A stretch of DNA of 64,000 bases from Lentisphaeria bacterium. Its GTDB lineage: Bacteria; Verrucomicrobiota; Lentisphaeria; Victivallales; Victivallaceae. The stretch spans positions 620,001-684,000 of the forward strand of contig CP091727.1 of assembly GCA_022009855.1 (NCBI GenBank), written 5' to 3'. Under the pieces are notes generated by a model that saw only the letters and a list, made by a program, of their open reading frames with translations, was not told the origin of the DNA and searched no databases. A program made the position numbers and the translations under genes. Below, piece after piece: positions 20,539 to 29,644 of the stretch (position 1 is the stretch's first letter; each line of letters starts with the position of its first letter).

Positions 20539-21495
20539 GAGCTTATCAACTAATAAATTGATTTTAATAGCTCCTTGTGCTATATTATCTTCACGCAAAA
20601 ACAATGGAGGTAAACATGGCAACGACAAGGCTGAGAACATGGGAAATAACGGATGAATTTTGGGCAAAAGTTGAAACATATATTCCGAATGATTTACGTT
20701 GCCCCGGGTAAATTATCGCCGAAAACCGGGAGGAGGAGAAAATCTCGCTATGGAAACCGATTGTATTTTTCGGCTATCGTTTATGTTCTCCGCACGGGAA
20801 TTATTTGGAATGCATTGCCGCGCAAGGAATTTGAAAATATCACATCACAAGCGGTACATAAAAAATTTATGCAATGGTCACGAGCTGGATTTTTTTCAAA
20901 AGCTTTGGCACGCTGGTCTTATGGAGTATGACGAGATGGAAGGGATTGCATGGGAATGGCAGTCGGCGGATGGTTCTCATGGAAAAGCGCCATTGGCGCA
21001 AGAACTTGCCGGAGCAAATCCAACAGACCGGGGTAAGCAAGGAAGCAAAAAAAATCTACTCGTAGACGCAGTTGGCATCCCGTTGTCGATCGTCGTAACC
21101 GGAGCCAACAGGCATGATGCAGCCGTTCTTGATGAATTACTCAAGGAGCGTATGAAGCCCCTGGATTTTGAGCATTATAAACACATTACTCAAAATGTTT
21201 GCTTGGATGCCGGATATGTCGGAAAAGCGGATGTTGCGTCAAGACATGGCATGGTGCCGCATATTCGACCTCGCGGAGAAGAAAAGAAGGCAATTGAACT
21301 GCATGGATTTCGTCCTAAACGATGGATTGTCGAGGTTGCACATTCGTGGTTCAACCGATTCAGAAAAATTCATGTCAGATACGAAAAAACCGCCTGCGCA
21401 TACAATGCCTTGCTGTACTTGGCAGCTATGATGATAACGATGAATAAAATTATGGCAATTTATCCTCCGTTATGATATTATTAGTTGATAAGTTC
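20539..21495 (+). mobile_element. IS5-family-like insertion sequence, 957 bp
   Basis: Terminal inverted repeats GAGCTTATCAACTAATA (20539-20555) and TATTAGTTGATAAGTTC (21479-21495) match at 16 of 17 positions. The flanks carry a 3-bp target duplication TAA (20536-20538 and 21496-21498). It contains one transposase gene and sits inside the kinase gene. Confidence 0.92.
20616..21475 (+). CDS. DDE transposase of the IS5-like element, frameshifted
   Basis: ATG 20616 follows TGGAGGT. The N-terminal piece MATTRLRTWEITDEFWAKVETYIP is followed in other frames by YVLRTGIIWNALPRKEF and then DGSHGKAPL (first Asp), RGKQGSKKNLLVDAVGIPLSIVVTGANRHDA (second Asp region), NVCLDAGYVGK and a C-terminal motif with ELHGFRPKRWIVEVAHSWFNRFR (Glu). 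Frame changes lie near 20700-20740 and at a T7 run (20890-20896). Some IS5 subgroups use a programmed frameshift, but more than one shift is needed here, so it is either inactive or affected by sequence error. Confidence 0.8.
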
Positions 21496-23034
21496 TAAGC
21501 AACCATTGTCCTGTTCTGAGCTTTTTACATTGGGACATTCGCTATTATCCGCATTGCAGACAATTCATAGTGCGGGGTTGGCTCATCGCGATATGAAGCC
21601 GGGCAATATTGTTTATGTGAATGGAATTCCGAAAATTGGTGATATTGGCTTGATGGCCAGCAGCAGTCAAAATAGTTTGGCAGGTACTCCGGGATTTTTT
21701 CCTGTTGAAATGTATCGCAACAAACGAAGAGATGAATTATCATTGGAAGAAACACAATGTTGTGATTTATATGCACTTGGAAAAACATTATATTGTGCTT
21801 TATCAGGCTTTTCGCCGGAATATTATCCGGAATTCCCCTCTTGGTTGAGTTTATCTTCGGAAGCCGCAGAATTAAACAGAATTATTCAACTGCTGTTACA
21901 AGTTCCGGAGAGATGTCGTCAGGTAGACGAATTGGAAAACTATTTGAGTGAACGCCTGCAGCGGCTTCGTACTTCCGATCCTGTATTGGAGCGGAACTTA
22001 TTTATAAGGCCCCGGTCAAAAAAAATTGTCTGGCTGAGCTTGGGAGCAGTAATTACAGTTATTTTAATTGGAATCAGCATATATTCCAGTCGATGGTTAC
22101 TGAGAACACCGCTCCAATCTTTATTCAATAATGGAAGTCCCGCATTATCGCATTATGAATTGGCGGCGGATCGGCTTCGACAAGACGAGGGGGTCGAGGG
22201 CGAATATACTGATACCACATATCATTATAAAATTCTTATTCCGGCAGGTTGGGTTTTATTTGAATATAAAATGGATATTGTCACACCGTTTTCACCTTTA
22301 TATTACCTTTCTTTCCGGAACAATTTGAATGCAAAACATGATACTTTACTGAAAACGCCTTTTAGTATTCCGTGGTTTGTTCCTATAAAGCAGGGGAACG
22401 GAGGAAGAAAGGGCACGCCATGATCGCCTCACAGAAGCTTCTCATGAGTATCACGGTGTTATGTTAATCGCAGATTGGGATGACAGGACGCAGTGTGATC
22501 GGGTAGAAATCAACGTATCACTGCGAGAACTCCTCCCCCCAATATTACAGAAGATACTTTCCGGCCATTGTTGGAACAAGAGATAAAGGAGCTGAAGATT
22601 CCAGCAGTAATTGACTCCATTGTGTTTGAAGAGAAAGATCAGGGGAAAGAAATCATAAAAGTAAAATGTACTGCCTTGGAACAATATCCAATATACTGGG
22701 AATTCCATCTCACCCAGGACAGTTTGGTCATATTCAAACTGATAGTGTTTGAGAAAAAGAATTTAGCGAAACGAAAAAAACGTTTTCAGAAAATCATTGA
22801 CAGCTTCAAATGGGTAGAGCCGCAGAGCACGGTCAAATGAATATCTGCACGTCAGATTTTTGAATGACTTTCCAAGCGCGCGCGAACAATATATATAGGG
22901 GCTGCTGCACCGGAAATATTCTAAAAAATCCATAAAAGTTCCTTTCTCCCTTGCCTAATTGCCTCTGAAGTATTATTGTATAACAGACTGATTTTCAGTC
23001 GGGTTGATTTTCACATTCCGTGTATTTTGCGAAT

Positions 23035-23189
23035 CAAGACAGAAACCGACCAAGTTTAAAAAAGATTTGCCATGGAATCGCAGGAGACCCGGGAGAAGTG
23101 TATCTGCTTCTTTCGGGCGCTTCCTTGTATTTTCATGGCGGGTTCTTGGTCGGACCTCTGTCTTGGTGCTTGGAGGCGTCCGTTTTTTT
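23035..23189 (+). ncRNA. Candidate structured RNA with nested helices and a competing terminator
   Basis: No protein-like frame covers this stretch. Four helices nest: CAAGACAG 23035-23042 with CTGTCTTG 23158-23165; CCGACCAAG 23046-23054 with CTTGGTCGG 23145-23153; GCCATG 23069-23074 with CATGGC 23134-23139; and an 11-bp hairpin 23088-23098/23107-23117 (two G-U pairs, 8-nt loop). A terminator hairpin (CGGACCTC 23151-23158 with GAGgcGTCCG 23173-23182, then T7) shares bases with the outer helices, so the two folds exclude each other. It could be a free RNA or a regulatory leader for the gene at 23276. It matches no class I can name. Confidence 0.5.
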
Positions 23190-23198
23190 GCCCGCCTT

Positions 23199-23240
23199 AA
23201 AGCCGATTCCCAAAATACGTGGAGTCGGCTTTTCTTTTTT
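23199..23240 (+). terminator. Intrinsic terminator
   Basis: AAAGCCGATTCC (23199-23210) pairs with GGAGTCGGCTTT (23221-23232) with one G-U pair, followed by TTCTTTTTTT. It is the second terminator in 60 bp, upstream of the membrane protein gene at 23276. Confidence 0.85.
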
Positions 23241-23275
23241 TCGCCTGTTCCATGTCAAATAAGCTGGAGAAACAT

Positions 23276-23800
23276 ATGCCAGAGCAGAAAATAGATGTAA
23301 CGATTCATGATGACAATTGGAGAGGGAACGGTTGCGGCTTCTTGCTGATTTTCTGGATTGTCATTATGTTTCTGTTGAACCTGTTAAAAGCCCTCATGAC
23401 TTTAGCATCATGTTTTTTTATTGCCTGCCTGGGGATATTGGGCTTATTTCTTCTGGTTGGAATTGTCAGGGAAGCATGGAATTGGATGCGGCTGCTGCCT
23501 CATTGGAGGGCTAGCGGCAGACGTATGCTTCTCAAAGGTATAAGCCTGGTACTCTTCGCGGCATCATTGACACTGATCGTGTATTATCTCGTTTTTGTTC
23601 CGGAAATTAATGAACAGATTCTTCATAACGCACCTTGGTGGAAGAAAATATTTGGAGATTTGGAACTGAAACCGGAATATACATTCCTGCCGCCTCACAG
23701 TTGGACGGAAGCTGGTATCCTCCTGATGGGGATACTCGGTTTGACAGGTTCTTTTATTCCCGTACATAAAGAGGTGACTTTTGAAACAAGAGAAGATTGA
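23276..23800 (+). CDS. Hypothetical membrane protein, four predicted TM segments
   Basis: Start ATG 23276 (MPEQKIDVTIHDDNW) with GGAGAAAC upstream. 174 residues. Hydrophobic segments: GCGFLLIFWIVIMFLLNLL, ALMTLASCFFIACLGILGLFLLVGIV, MLLKGISLVLFAASLTLIVYYLVFV and ILLMGILGLTGSFIPV. Short soluble loops contain NEQILHNAPWWKKIFGDLELKPEY. No family recognised. It belongs to the run of small membrane proteins between the kinase and the chaperone genes. Confidence 0.7.
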   Translation: MPEQKIDVTIHDDNWRGNGCGFLLIFWIVIMFLLNLLKALMTLASCFFIACLGILGLFLLVGIVREAWNWMRLLPHWRASGRRMLLKGISLVLFAASLTLIVYYLVFVPEINEQILHNAPWWKKIFGDLELKPEYTFLPPHSWTEAGILLMGILGLTGSFIPVHKEVTFETRED

Positions 23801-23803
23801 GAA

Positions 23804-23980
23804 ATGAATCTGTTTGGCGGCTTAAAAGATAAAATCCAGAAAATCGGAACTTGAACAGAGTTAATTGTCGTTGACGAAAAAAAGACAGAGTTGAAGAAAA
23901 AACGACGTATAGAGGGAAGAACCCGATCCGAATTTTTTACATACCACATTCAAGCCGATTACTGGATGATAGAAAATTAA
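23804..23980 (+). CDS. Small possible protein with an in-frame TGA
   Basis: ATG 23804 starts MNLFGGLKDKIQKIGT, meets TGA at 23852-23854, then stays open in the same frame for 41 more codons (TELIVVDEKKTELKKKRRIEG ... ADYWMIEN) to TAA 23978-23980. Either a 16-residue peptide, a 58-residue protein with a sequence error, or chance. The charged second half has protein-like composition. No selenocysteine element was looked for in detail. Confidence 0.3.
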
Positions 23981-24013
23981 AGTCTTGATAAGAAAACGCA
24001 AAGGGAAGAACTC

Positions 24014-24356
24014 ATGGGGCAATTAAGATTTATGTGTGTATTAATCGCAAAGTTTCTCTATTTTGATGCTATCAGGAGTACTGACCGGATTGCTCGGCAT
24101 TTATGGCTATCCATCTGAATATGTCGTAATATTGGCTTATCTTCTTGCTGTAATTGTAGTTATGAGTGGACTCTATTATAGATTACAAAATATGGGTAAG
24201 GGTAATATTGGATGCATATTAATTCCGATAATTTTGATTATTTCGTTGGGTCTTTGTTTTTATTTCTCCGGTAGTTGGTTGGCTTTTTTGTGTGCCGTCA
24301 GCAATTTTCTGTCTGTTTCCAAGTGGGGGAAAGAGGAAGATAAAGTTCGCAAGTAG
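24014..24356 (+). CDS. Small hypothetical membrane protein
   Basis: ATG 24014 (MGQLRFMCVLIAKFLYF) has GGGAAG upstream; a one-base change in a T4 run near 24060 joins it to MLSGVLTGLLGIYGYPSEYVVILAYLLAVIVVMSGLYYRLQNMGKG and a fourth hydrophobic segment, IGCILIPIILIISLGLCFYF. About 113 residues, ending WGKEEDKVRK. If the frameshift is real, translation could begin at 24063 instead. No family recognised. Confidence 0.55.
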
Positions 24357-24567
24357 AGCAATTGTCTTTTTGTTCCTTTGGATAGTAAAAAATAAAATTA
24401 ATCTCAACTAAAAGAGTCAGATGAAATGACAGGACGCTTTGTTGATGATAATTATGATAGGAATGCCAGTTGAATGAGTTTTCACCGTACGATGATACCC
24501 TGCTGGGATTGTCGTATGCCACATATAATTTTATACGACAGTGAATAGTTGATTTGAAAGAAGTAAA

Positions 24568-25256
24568 ATGAACGAGGAAAAGTTACAACAATAGATGGTG
24601 CTGTTGACAACAGTACAGAACATGCTGTAGAACATCATGATATGAAAACAGAAGGTCATATGGTGAACAACTTTGATCACCAGTTCGATCAGGAAACGGT
24701 ACTCTCATTATTGCTTGCGAATCAGGCTGCCATCAAGTCCCTGATAAATAAATTGGACAGCATTGTTGAGCGAATGCAAGAGCTAAGCTGCCGAGTATAT
24801 AATATTGGGGATGAATTAAGTGGGATTACATCATATATAAATGAAAATTCCAACAGAGTTCGGCGACTTGAAGAAGGATATGATTTTCATATCTTGAAAA
24901 ATTTCTCAAAACAAATAATCAGAAGTATCTACAGTCTTGAGAAAAATCTCGAAAAAGCTGATGATGCGGCAAAATCTCATATACAGGATACAATCGATTC
25001 CCTTATTGAGTTGCTCGATAGAAATTCTATAGTACAAGTATCTCCAGAAGTAGGTTCTCTATATTCGGGACAGGAGAAAATAGCTGAATGCATACCATTA
25101 AAATGCTATACCGATGACGAGAGTCTAGATGGTCGGATTGCTTCGGTGGTTTACGCAGGCTATTTGTATGAGTTTAATGAAAACAATAGTCGAGTTATTA
25201 TGCCTGCAAAAGTAGTTTTGTTTTCAACTGATAAAAAACAATGCTCGAAATTGTAG
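24568..25256 (+). CDS. GrpE-like nucleotide exchange factor
   Basis: ATG 24568 (MNEEKLQ) follows AAAGAAG; a one-base correction near 24590 links it to the long frame, otherwise translation starts at 24642. Residues 40-150 are a long coiled coil (LINKLDSIVERMQEL, LEKNLEKADDAAKSHIQDTIDSLIELLDR). The C-terminal 60 residues follow the GrpE beta domain: a short acidic DDESLDGRIASVVYAGYLYEFNE then RVIMPAKVVLFS, matching the GrpE pattern of 'G.v..v...GY...drvlRpA.V.V'. About 229 residues. It lies two genes before the Hsp70, which supports the call. Confidence 0.65.
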
Positions 25257-25519
25257 CTTTTACATCATCTTTATCTGATACTGTCAGAAAAAAGTTAAAA
25301 AGGTTAACTACTCGCAGTAAAGACAAAGAATATTCGAACAATAATTGGCTCACTCAGATTGCCTCCTTAAAGACAAATTTTGCATTTTATATTGTAATTG
25401 CTTTGTGTTTAGTCATATTAGTCATTGGTGCGATCATATTACGCCAAAACCATTTGTTACTTAACAACAGTAATAGCCTTGAGTACGAACTCAACGTTCC
25501 ACAAGCAGTAAAAAAGTAG
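25241..25519 (+). CDS. Hypothetical single-pass membrane protein
   Basis: Starts inside the last codons of the GrpE-like gene (16-bp overlap), suggesting translational coupling. 92 residues with a basic stretch (VRKKLKRLTTRSKDKEYS), one TM helix (NFAFYIVIALCLVILVIGAIIL) and a short polar tail. It might also be a C-terminal extension of the GrpE-like protein separated by a frameshift, which would make that factor membrane-bound. Confidence 0.5.
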   Translation: MLEIVAFTSSLSDTVRKKLKRLTTRSKDKEYSNNNWLTQIASLKTNFAFYIVIALCLVILVIGAIILRQNHLLLNNSNSLEYELNVPQAVKK

Positions 25520-25570
25520 CACGAAACGTGACAACGACATAAAAAATATTTTTTCTCAACAAGGAAATCA

Positions 25571-25594
25571 CCCCTAAATAATCGCCCCTAAATA
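25571..25594 (+). repeat. Tandem direct repeat upstream of the Hsp70 gene
   Basis: CCCCTAAATA occurs at 25571-25580 and 25585-25594, a 14-bp period, about 155 bp upstream of the Hsp70 start. Possible activator or alternative sigma site. A TTGACA at 25714-25719 lies nearer the gene but lacks a good -10 partner. Confidence 0.35.
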
Positions 25595-25747
25595 CAGGAA
25601 CAAATGATTTCTAAAAATTCTATCTCCGAATCCTCAAACTTCTAAAAATAATAACCACCATAAGGGGAGTTATGCTTCGAATATAAGAAAGATAGAAAAC
25701 GTTGCAAAGTGGACTTGACAAAAGCTAACATAGAAGGATTTATGATC

Positions 25748-27287
25748 ATGGGAAAAATCGTTGGGATTGACCTGGGAACAACAATGTCGGCACTGTCTTA
25801 TCTGAACGACATGGGGAGGCCGGAAGTCGTTGCAAATGCAGATGGAGAAAGAATCATGCCGTCTGCCGTCTATTTTGCAGACTCACAAAGAGTGCTTACC
25901 GGTGGTGAAGCAATAAGAAGCCGACACGATGATGTGACGAGAGCGTGCCGCTGGATAAAGAGACAAATGGGCGATGAAAGTTATACCCTACGGATTGATG
26001 GGAAAACATATTCTCCTGCTGAGATAAGCTCTTTTATCATAAAAAACTTATTCAGGATGCTGAATTACAGATTGGAAAAATTTCAGATGTCCTGATTACT
26101 GTACCTGCTAATTTTGAAGATACTGCCCGTAATGCTACTATTAATGCAGGGAAGATTGCCGGAGTGAATGTACTCGGTCTTATCAACGAACCGACAGCGG
26201 CGGCTTACTATTATGCTGTTGTTCACGATATTCAGGGAAAGTATTGATTTTTGATTTAGGCGGTGGCACTTTGGATGTAACTATCGCAAATGCCACAAAC
26301 GATGATGTCAAAATCATCAATTCCCAAGGTGATAGAAACCTGGGTGGTTTCAATTTTGACCAATTACTGGTTGATTATTTTGCGGATTATTACTCCCGAG
26401 AGACTAATGGCGGAAAGCTCTTTGAAACAAATGAAGAACGGAGCATTATAGAGGATTACGCAGAAGAAACAAAAATTTCTCTTTCAAAAAGACAGTCTGT
26501 CTCATTCCGTTTGCAGGGAAGTAATGGTACTGTAAAGGGAGAATTAAGCAGAGAAAAATATGCAGAAATCATCGGACGCGAGCTGTCGCGAATTCAATTA
26601 CTGGTCGAATGTGTTTTGGATGAAGCAAATGAAACACCAGCATCGATAGATCACATACTTCTTGTTGGCGGTAGTACCAGATTACCTGCGGTTAGAGATC
26701 TATTGGTTGATATCTTTGGCAAAGCTCCAGAAATGGTTGGTAATGTTGACGAAGTTGTTTCCCTCGGTGCTGCTCTATATGCAGGACGCAGAATGGCAGA
26801 AGAAAAACCGGAAGAAATGTCCCCTGGGGTTGCAGCTGTAATGAGAAGATCGCAAACTCTTGTTGACGTGTGCAATCATAGTTATGGGACTCTTGCTGTG
26901 GGATATAATGACGATAAGAAATGTGAAGAGATGATGAACACTATCATCATCAAAAAGAATACACCCATCCCATGCAGCGTTACAGAAGATTTTTATGTTC
27001 GCTATGATGGTCAAGAAGCTATAGATGCAAGTATAACGCAAGGTGAAGAAACAGATCCCGATTTGGTTTCAATAGTTTCTAATCAGACGTTTCGTTTACC
27101 ACCAAATACTCCGCAAGGAAGTGTCATTAGAGTAACATATTCTTATGATAAAGATCAACGTATGGATTGTACATTTTTACATGTTGATTCTGGAAAGAAA
27201 GTCTGTTTGCAAGTTGACACAAAAAACATTGATGATTCCTCAAACAGAAGTAGTCGCAGGAAACTCGATGGAATGAACTTGGAATAA
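25748..27287 (+). CDS. Hsp70 (DnaK-like) chaperone, short form
   Basis: ATG 25748 (MGKIVGIDLGTTMSALSYL) is placed nine bases after GAAGGA; an ATG at 25742 is alternative. Actin-fold ATPase motifs: GIDLGTT (phosphate 1), INEPTAAAYYYAV, IFDLGGGTLDVTIA (phosphate 2) and LLVGGSTRLPAVRDLL (adenosine). The substrate-binding beta domain follows (VDVCNHSYGTLAVG ... SQTFRLPPNTPQGSVIRV), but the helical lid and the EEVD-type tail are missing: about 513 residues against about 640 for DnaK. Frame corrections at an A6 run (26041-26046) and near 26240. Neighbouring GrpE-like and J-like genes suggest a complete dedicated machine. Confidence 0.88.
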
Positions 27288-27298
27288 ACTTGAACATT

Positions 27299-27328
27299 GA
27301 GCTGCTTCAACAAAGTTGAAACAGCTCA
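27299..27328 (+). other. Hairpin between the Hsp70 and J-like genes
   Basis: GAGCTGCTTCAAC and GTTGAAACAGCTC form a 13-bp stem with one mismatch and a 3-base loop, without a T run. Likely an mRNA processing or stability element rather than a terminator, given the 53-bp gap. Confidence 0.5.
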
Positions 27329-27340
27329 GAAAGAGAACTT

Positions 27341-28536
27341 ATGGGTATCGGGGGGCGGAATTATAGGTGGAATAATTGGTTCTTGCATTGCACCGGGGTG
27401 GGGAACTGCCGTAGGAGCTGCAATTGGCGCATGGGCTGGAGAAGCATTCGGCGGCCCCAAAGCTGGAGGAGAGTCAACTTTCAAAATTAAGGTAGAAAGC
27501 AAATACATTACCATAGATAATGATAAAATCGAAGTTTTTGAAATAAAATTAAAAGGTATTGTTGTTGCTCCCAAAGACAATACTCCTGTAGATTTTTTGT
27601 TGCTTGCAAGAGACTGTAGTGGAGGAAAAGAATTTAAGGATGGCGATGTTATCGCTGTTTCAGATAATACACTCTCGTCCTTGGGAAATGGTGTGCTGTC
27701 CCCCAAGGAGGATGTTACATTACCTTATCAAAGTTCTGAATATTCAGATTGGATAACAGTATTTACAATTCCGATTGCTAGTCTAATATTTCCATATAAA
27801 GGAATGCGAGACATCAAATTTGGGATATTAATAAGCGAGAAAGACAATAATGTGCTCGCTTTTGCCGAAGAAAAAATTTCTTTTGATGTCAGTGAAGTTG
27901 GCTATATGGAGTACGATGAATATTGGAAGAAAGTAGAACAGGTATCGTTGGATATTGTTGGACTGATCGTTTTCACAAATTCAAAATGTTTTTCTTTAGA
28001 AACATCTATGGTAGTAAAAGACTGGATTAAATCGCGTGTTGATTTGCGAGACGATGAAAATAAAGAACAGTCGAAAAAAGAGTTAAATGCAACGCTTGCG
28101 AGAATAAAAAAGCCTTGTGAAATCCTTAATGATTCCGTTATAATTCAAAAAATAAAAAAATTAGGTGAATTTGTTAAAGTTTCGGATAAATATTCTCTCA
28201 TGGATTTTTTATTCAAATTGTTGCAACCTTTGAGAACGCAGGAGAGCATGATCTAAAATTACTGGATTTGATTGCCCAGGAACTTGGACTTGATGATAAA
28301 GAATATCAAGATGCAAAACATAAATATCTGCGAATGCACGAGATTACTGAGACAGATCCATTTGTTATTCTTGGAATTCCATCAAACATTCCTACGGCTG
28401 ATAAAAAAAAAAACTACGAGAGCTTTTTGCTAAATGGAATGCATTGGCGATTCACAAAGATCTCCAAGTTCGAAAAAAATCAGAAAAAATGCTGACATGT
28501 ATTTCTGAATGCCAAAGGATATTAAACAATAAATGA
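27341..28536 (+). CDS. Glycine-zipper, TerB-like and J-like domain co-chaperone
   Basis: ATG 27341 with a G6 run (27350-27355) needing one correction gives MGIGGGIIGGIIGSCIAPGWGTAVGAAIGAWAGEAFGG, a glycine-zipper segment. Residues 45-190 form a beta-rich region of unknown family. Then comes a TerB-like helical domain (YSLMDFLFKLLQPLRTQE, then DLKLLDLIAQELGLDDKEYQDAKHKY). The C-terminus DPFVILGIPSNIPTADKKK...LRELFAKWNALAIHKDLQVRKKSEKMLTCISECQRIL resembles a J domain of the DjlA type (TerB then J), but the invariant HPD reads HKD. Frame corrections near 28245 and at an A11 run (28403-28413). It lies directly after the Hsp70, its likely partner. Confidence 0.65.
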
Positions 28537-28638
28537 CATGGAGTATTTTATCAAAGACTATTCAAAACTATAAACTCAAAACAGAGAGGAAAATAAGAAA
28601 TTATAGCTCACCACCCCACTGAAAGGAGGAAGTAAGAG

Positions 28639-29128
28639 ATGATCTACCCAAAATATTCAAAAGAAGTCGCCTCTGATACAACATTAGCAACTCCGACAAA
28701 TGCCAATTTAAAGGGTTCTTCCAGAATGGGGAGAAGAGGATATTTCATATGGCTTTTGATTAGTTGTATATTTTGTATTGTATGTGTCTTGATTGGAGGA
28801 GCACTTGCTGTTGAGATTTCCGGTATAGGATGGGGAATTATGTTGATTGGGATGATTTTCCCAATTATTTTTCTTTTAAAAGCAGAAAACGCAAGACTTC
28901 GTGATATCAATTTTTCGTCAAGTCAGTTGAGATTTACGATGGGTATATCCATTATATTGGCGATACTTCATTGGCCTGGGGTTATATTTTTTTGAATTTT
29001 TAGCAACCTTAAGCACTATATGGCTTATCTTTCTATTTATTCTCTGTTTTATCCCAGGAACACCTGGCCCTAATCGCTACGGCGATGTTCCGGGTTTCTC
29101 GCTGAGGATGTGGCAAAAAAGCAAATAG
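28639..29128 (+). CDS. DUF805-like membrane protein
   Basis: Good ribosome site (AAAGGAGGAAG). GSSRMGRRGYFIWLL, two to four TM segments, NARLRDINFSS and the terminal GTPGPNRYGDVPGFSLRM follow the DUF805 layout (R.gR..F...RLhDig...pG..G.NrYG). A T7 run near 28985-28991 must be corrected to join the last 44 residues. About 162 residues. The gene at 33116 is a paralogue with added zinc ribbons. Function of DUF805 is unknown. Confidence 0.7.
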
Positions 29129-29138
29129 GGAGGTGATT

Positions 29139-29642
29139 ATGAAATGTTCGTCTTGTGGCCGGAATTTTTCTGCAAATATCACATTTTGTCCTTTTTGTCG
29201 TACCGAACTGTCGAGTGACCGGATTCTGATGTTTCGTAAAATTGGAACCGCATGGTTCATTGGAAGTATAACAGGACTTATCCTCGGAGCAATCATTGGT
29301 CACGCGAACAGCGATGGCTATATGGATGAAACTTATTTCGGACTTTCGCTAGGCTGTATTCTCGGCGGGATTTTGTTCTCCGGAATCTGTATTTCCACTC
29401 TGGCACATAAAGGTAGAGGAGTAGCTATTGCGATAGGTTATTTTCTCTGTTCCATGATTGGCGGGACGTTCGTCAATATGGTCGGCGATATTCTATTTCC
29501 GCAACATATTATTTATGACCAGAATATGATTCCCGTTGGAATGTCGGATACTCAAATAACCGTAACTACCGTGCTGGGTTTTCTACTGGGCTGGTGGATC
29601 TTGCTGCGAATCGGAACTCATTCTTTTAAAAAAGGCAAATGA
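29139..29642 (+). CDS. Zinc-ribbon membrane protein
   Basis: GGGAGGTGAT precedes ATG 29139. MKCSSCGRNFSANITFCPFCRTEL is a four-cysteine zinc ribbon; four hydrophobic segments follow (TAWFIGSITGLILGAIIG, YFGLSLGCILGGILFSGICIS, VAIAIGYFLCSMIGGTFVNMV, VTTVLGFLLGWWILLRIG). 167 residues, intact. Its stop overlaps the next gene's region, so it is part of one operon. One of four zinc-ribbon-bearing membrane proteins in 5 kb. Confidence 0.75.
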   Translation: MKCSSCGRNFSANITFCPFCRTELSSDRILMFRKIGTAWFIGSITGLILGAIIGHANSDGYMDETYFGLSLGCILGGILFSGICISTLAHKGRGVAIAIGYFLCSMIGGTFVNMVGDILFPQHIIYDQNMIPVGMSDTQITVTTVLGFLLGWWILLRIGTHSFKKGK

Positions 29643-29644
29643 CG

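Larger units (their letters stand above)
20206..22840 (+). pseudogene. Membrane Ser/Thr protein kinase (Hanks type), split by an IS5-like element
   Basis: N-lobe: GRGAFGEVYRV glycine loop and ALKVIRK (ATP lysine). Interrupted at 20536-20538 by an IS; beyond it the frame resumes with ALQTIHSAGLAHRDMKPGNIVY (catalytic loop), GDIGLMA in place of DFG, and AGTPGFFPVEMY. A transmembrane helix (KIVWLSLGAVITVILIGISIY) and an extracytoplasmic domain follow, needing frame corrections near 20460, 22395 and 22535 (C6) and ending FKWVEPQSTVK. Removing the IS and one TAA copy rejoins ERKIIK to QPLSCSEL in frame. Translationally coupled to the sigma factor, so they likely form one signalling pair. As it stands the kinase cannot be made. 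Confidence 0.85.

Noticed and set aside
20616..21475. Programmed ribosomal frameshift in the IS5-like transposase
   Set aside because: Several frame changes are needed rather than one, and no clear slippery site with a following structure was seen at a single junction.
23035..23189. Assignment of the structured RNA as 6S RNA
   Set aside because: Length and the extended hairpin are similar, but I could not recognise the conserved 6S bubble or a gene context that supports it.
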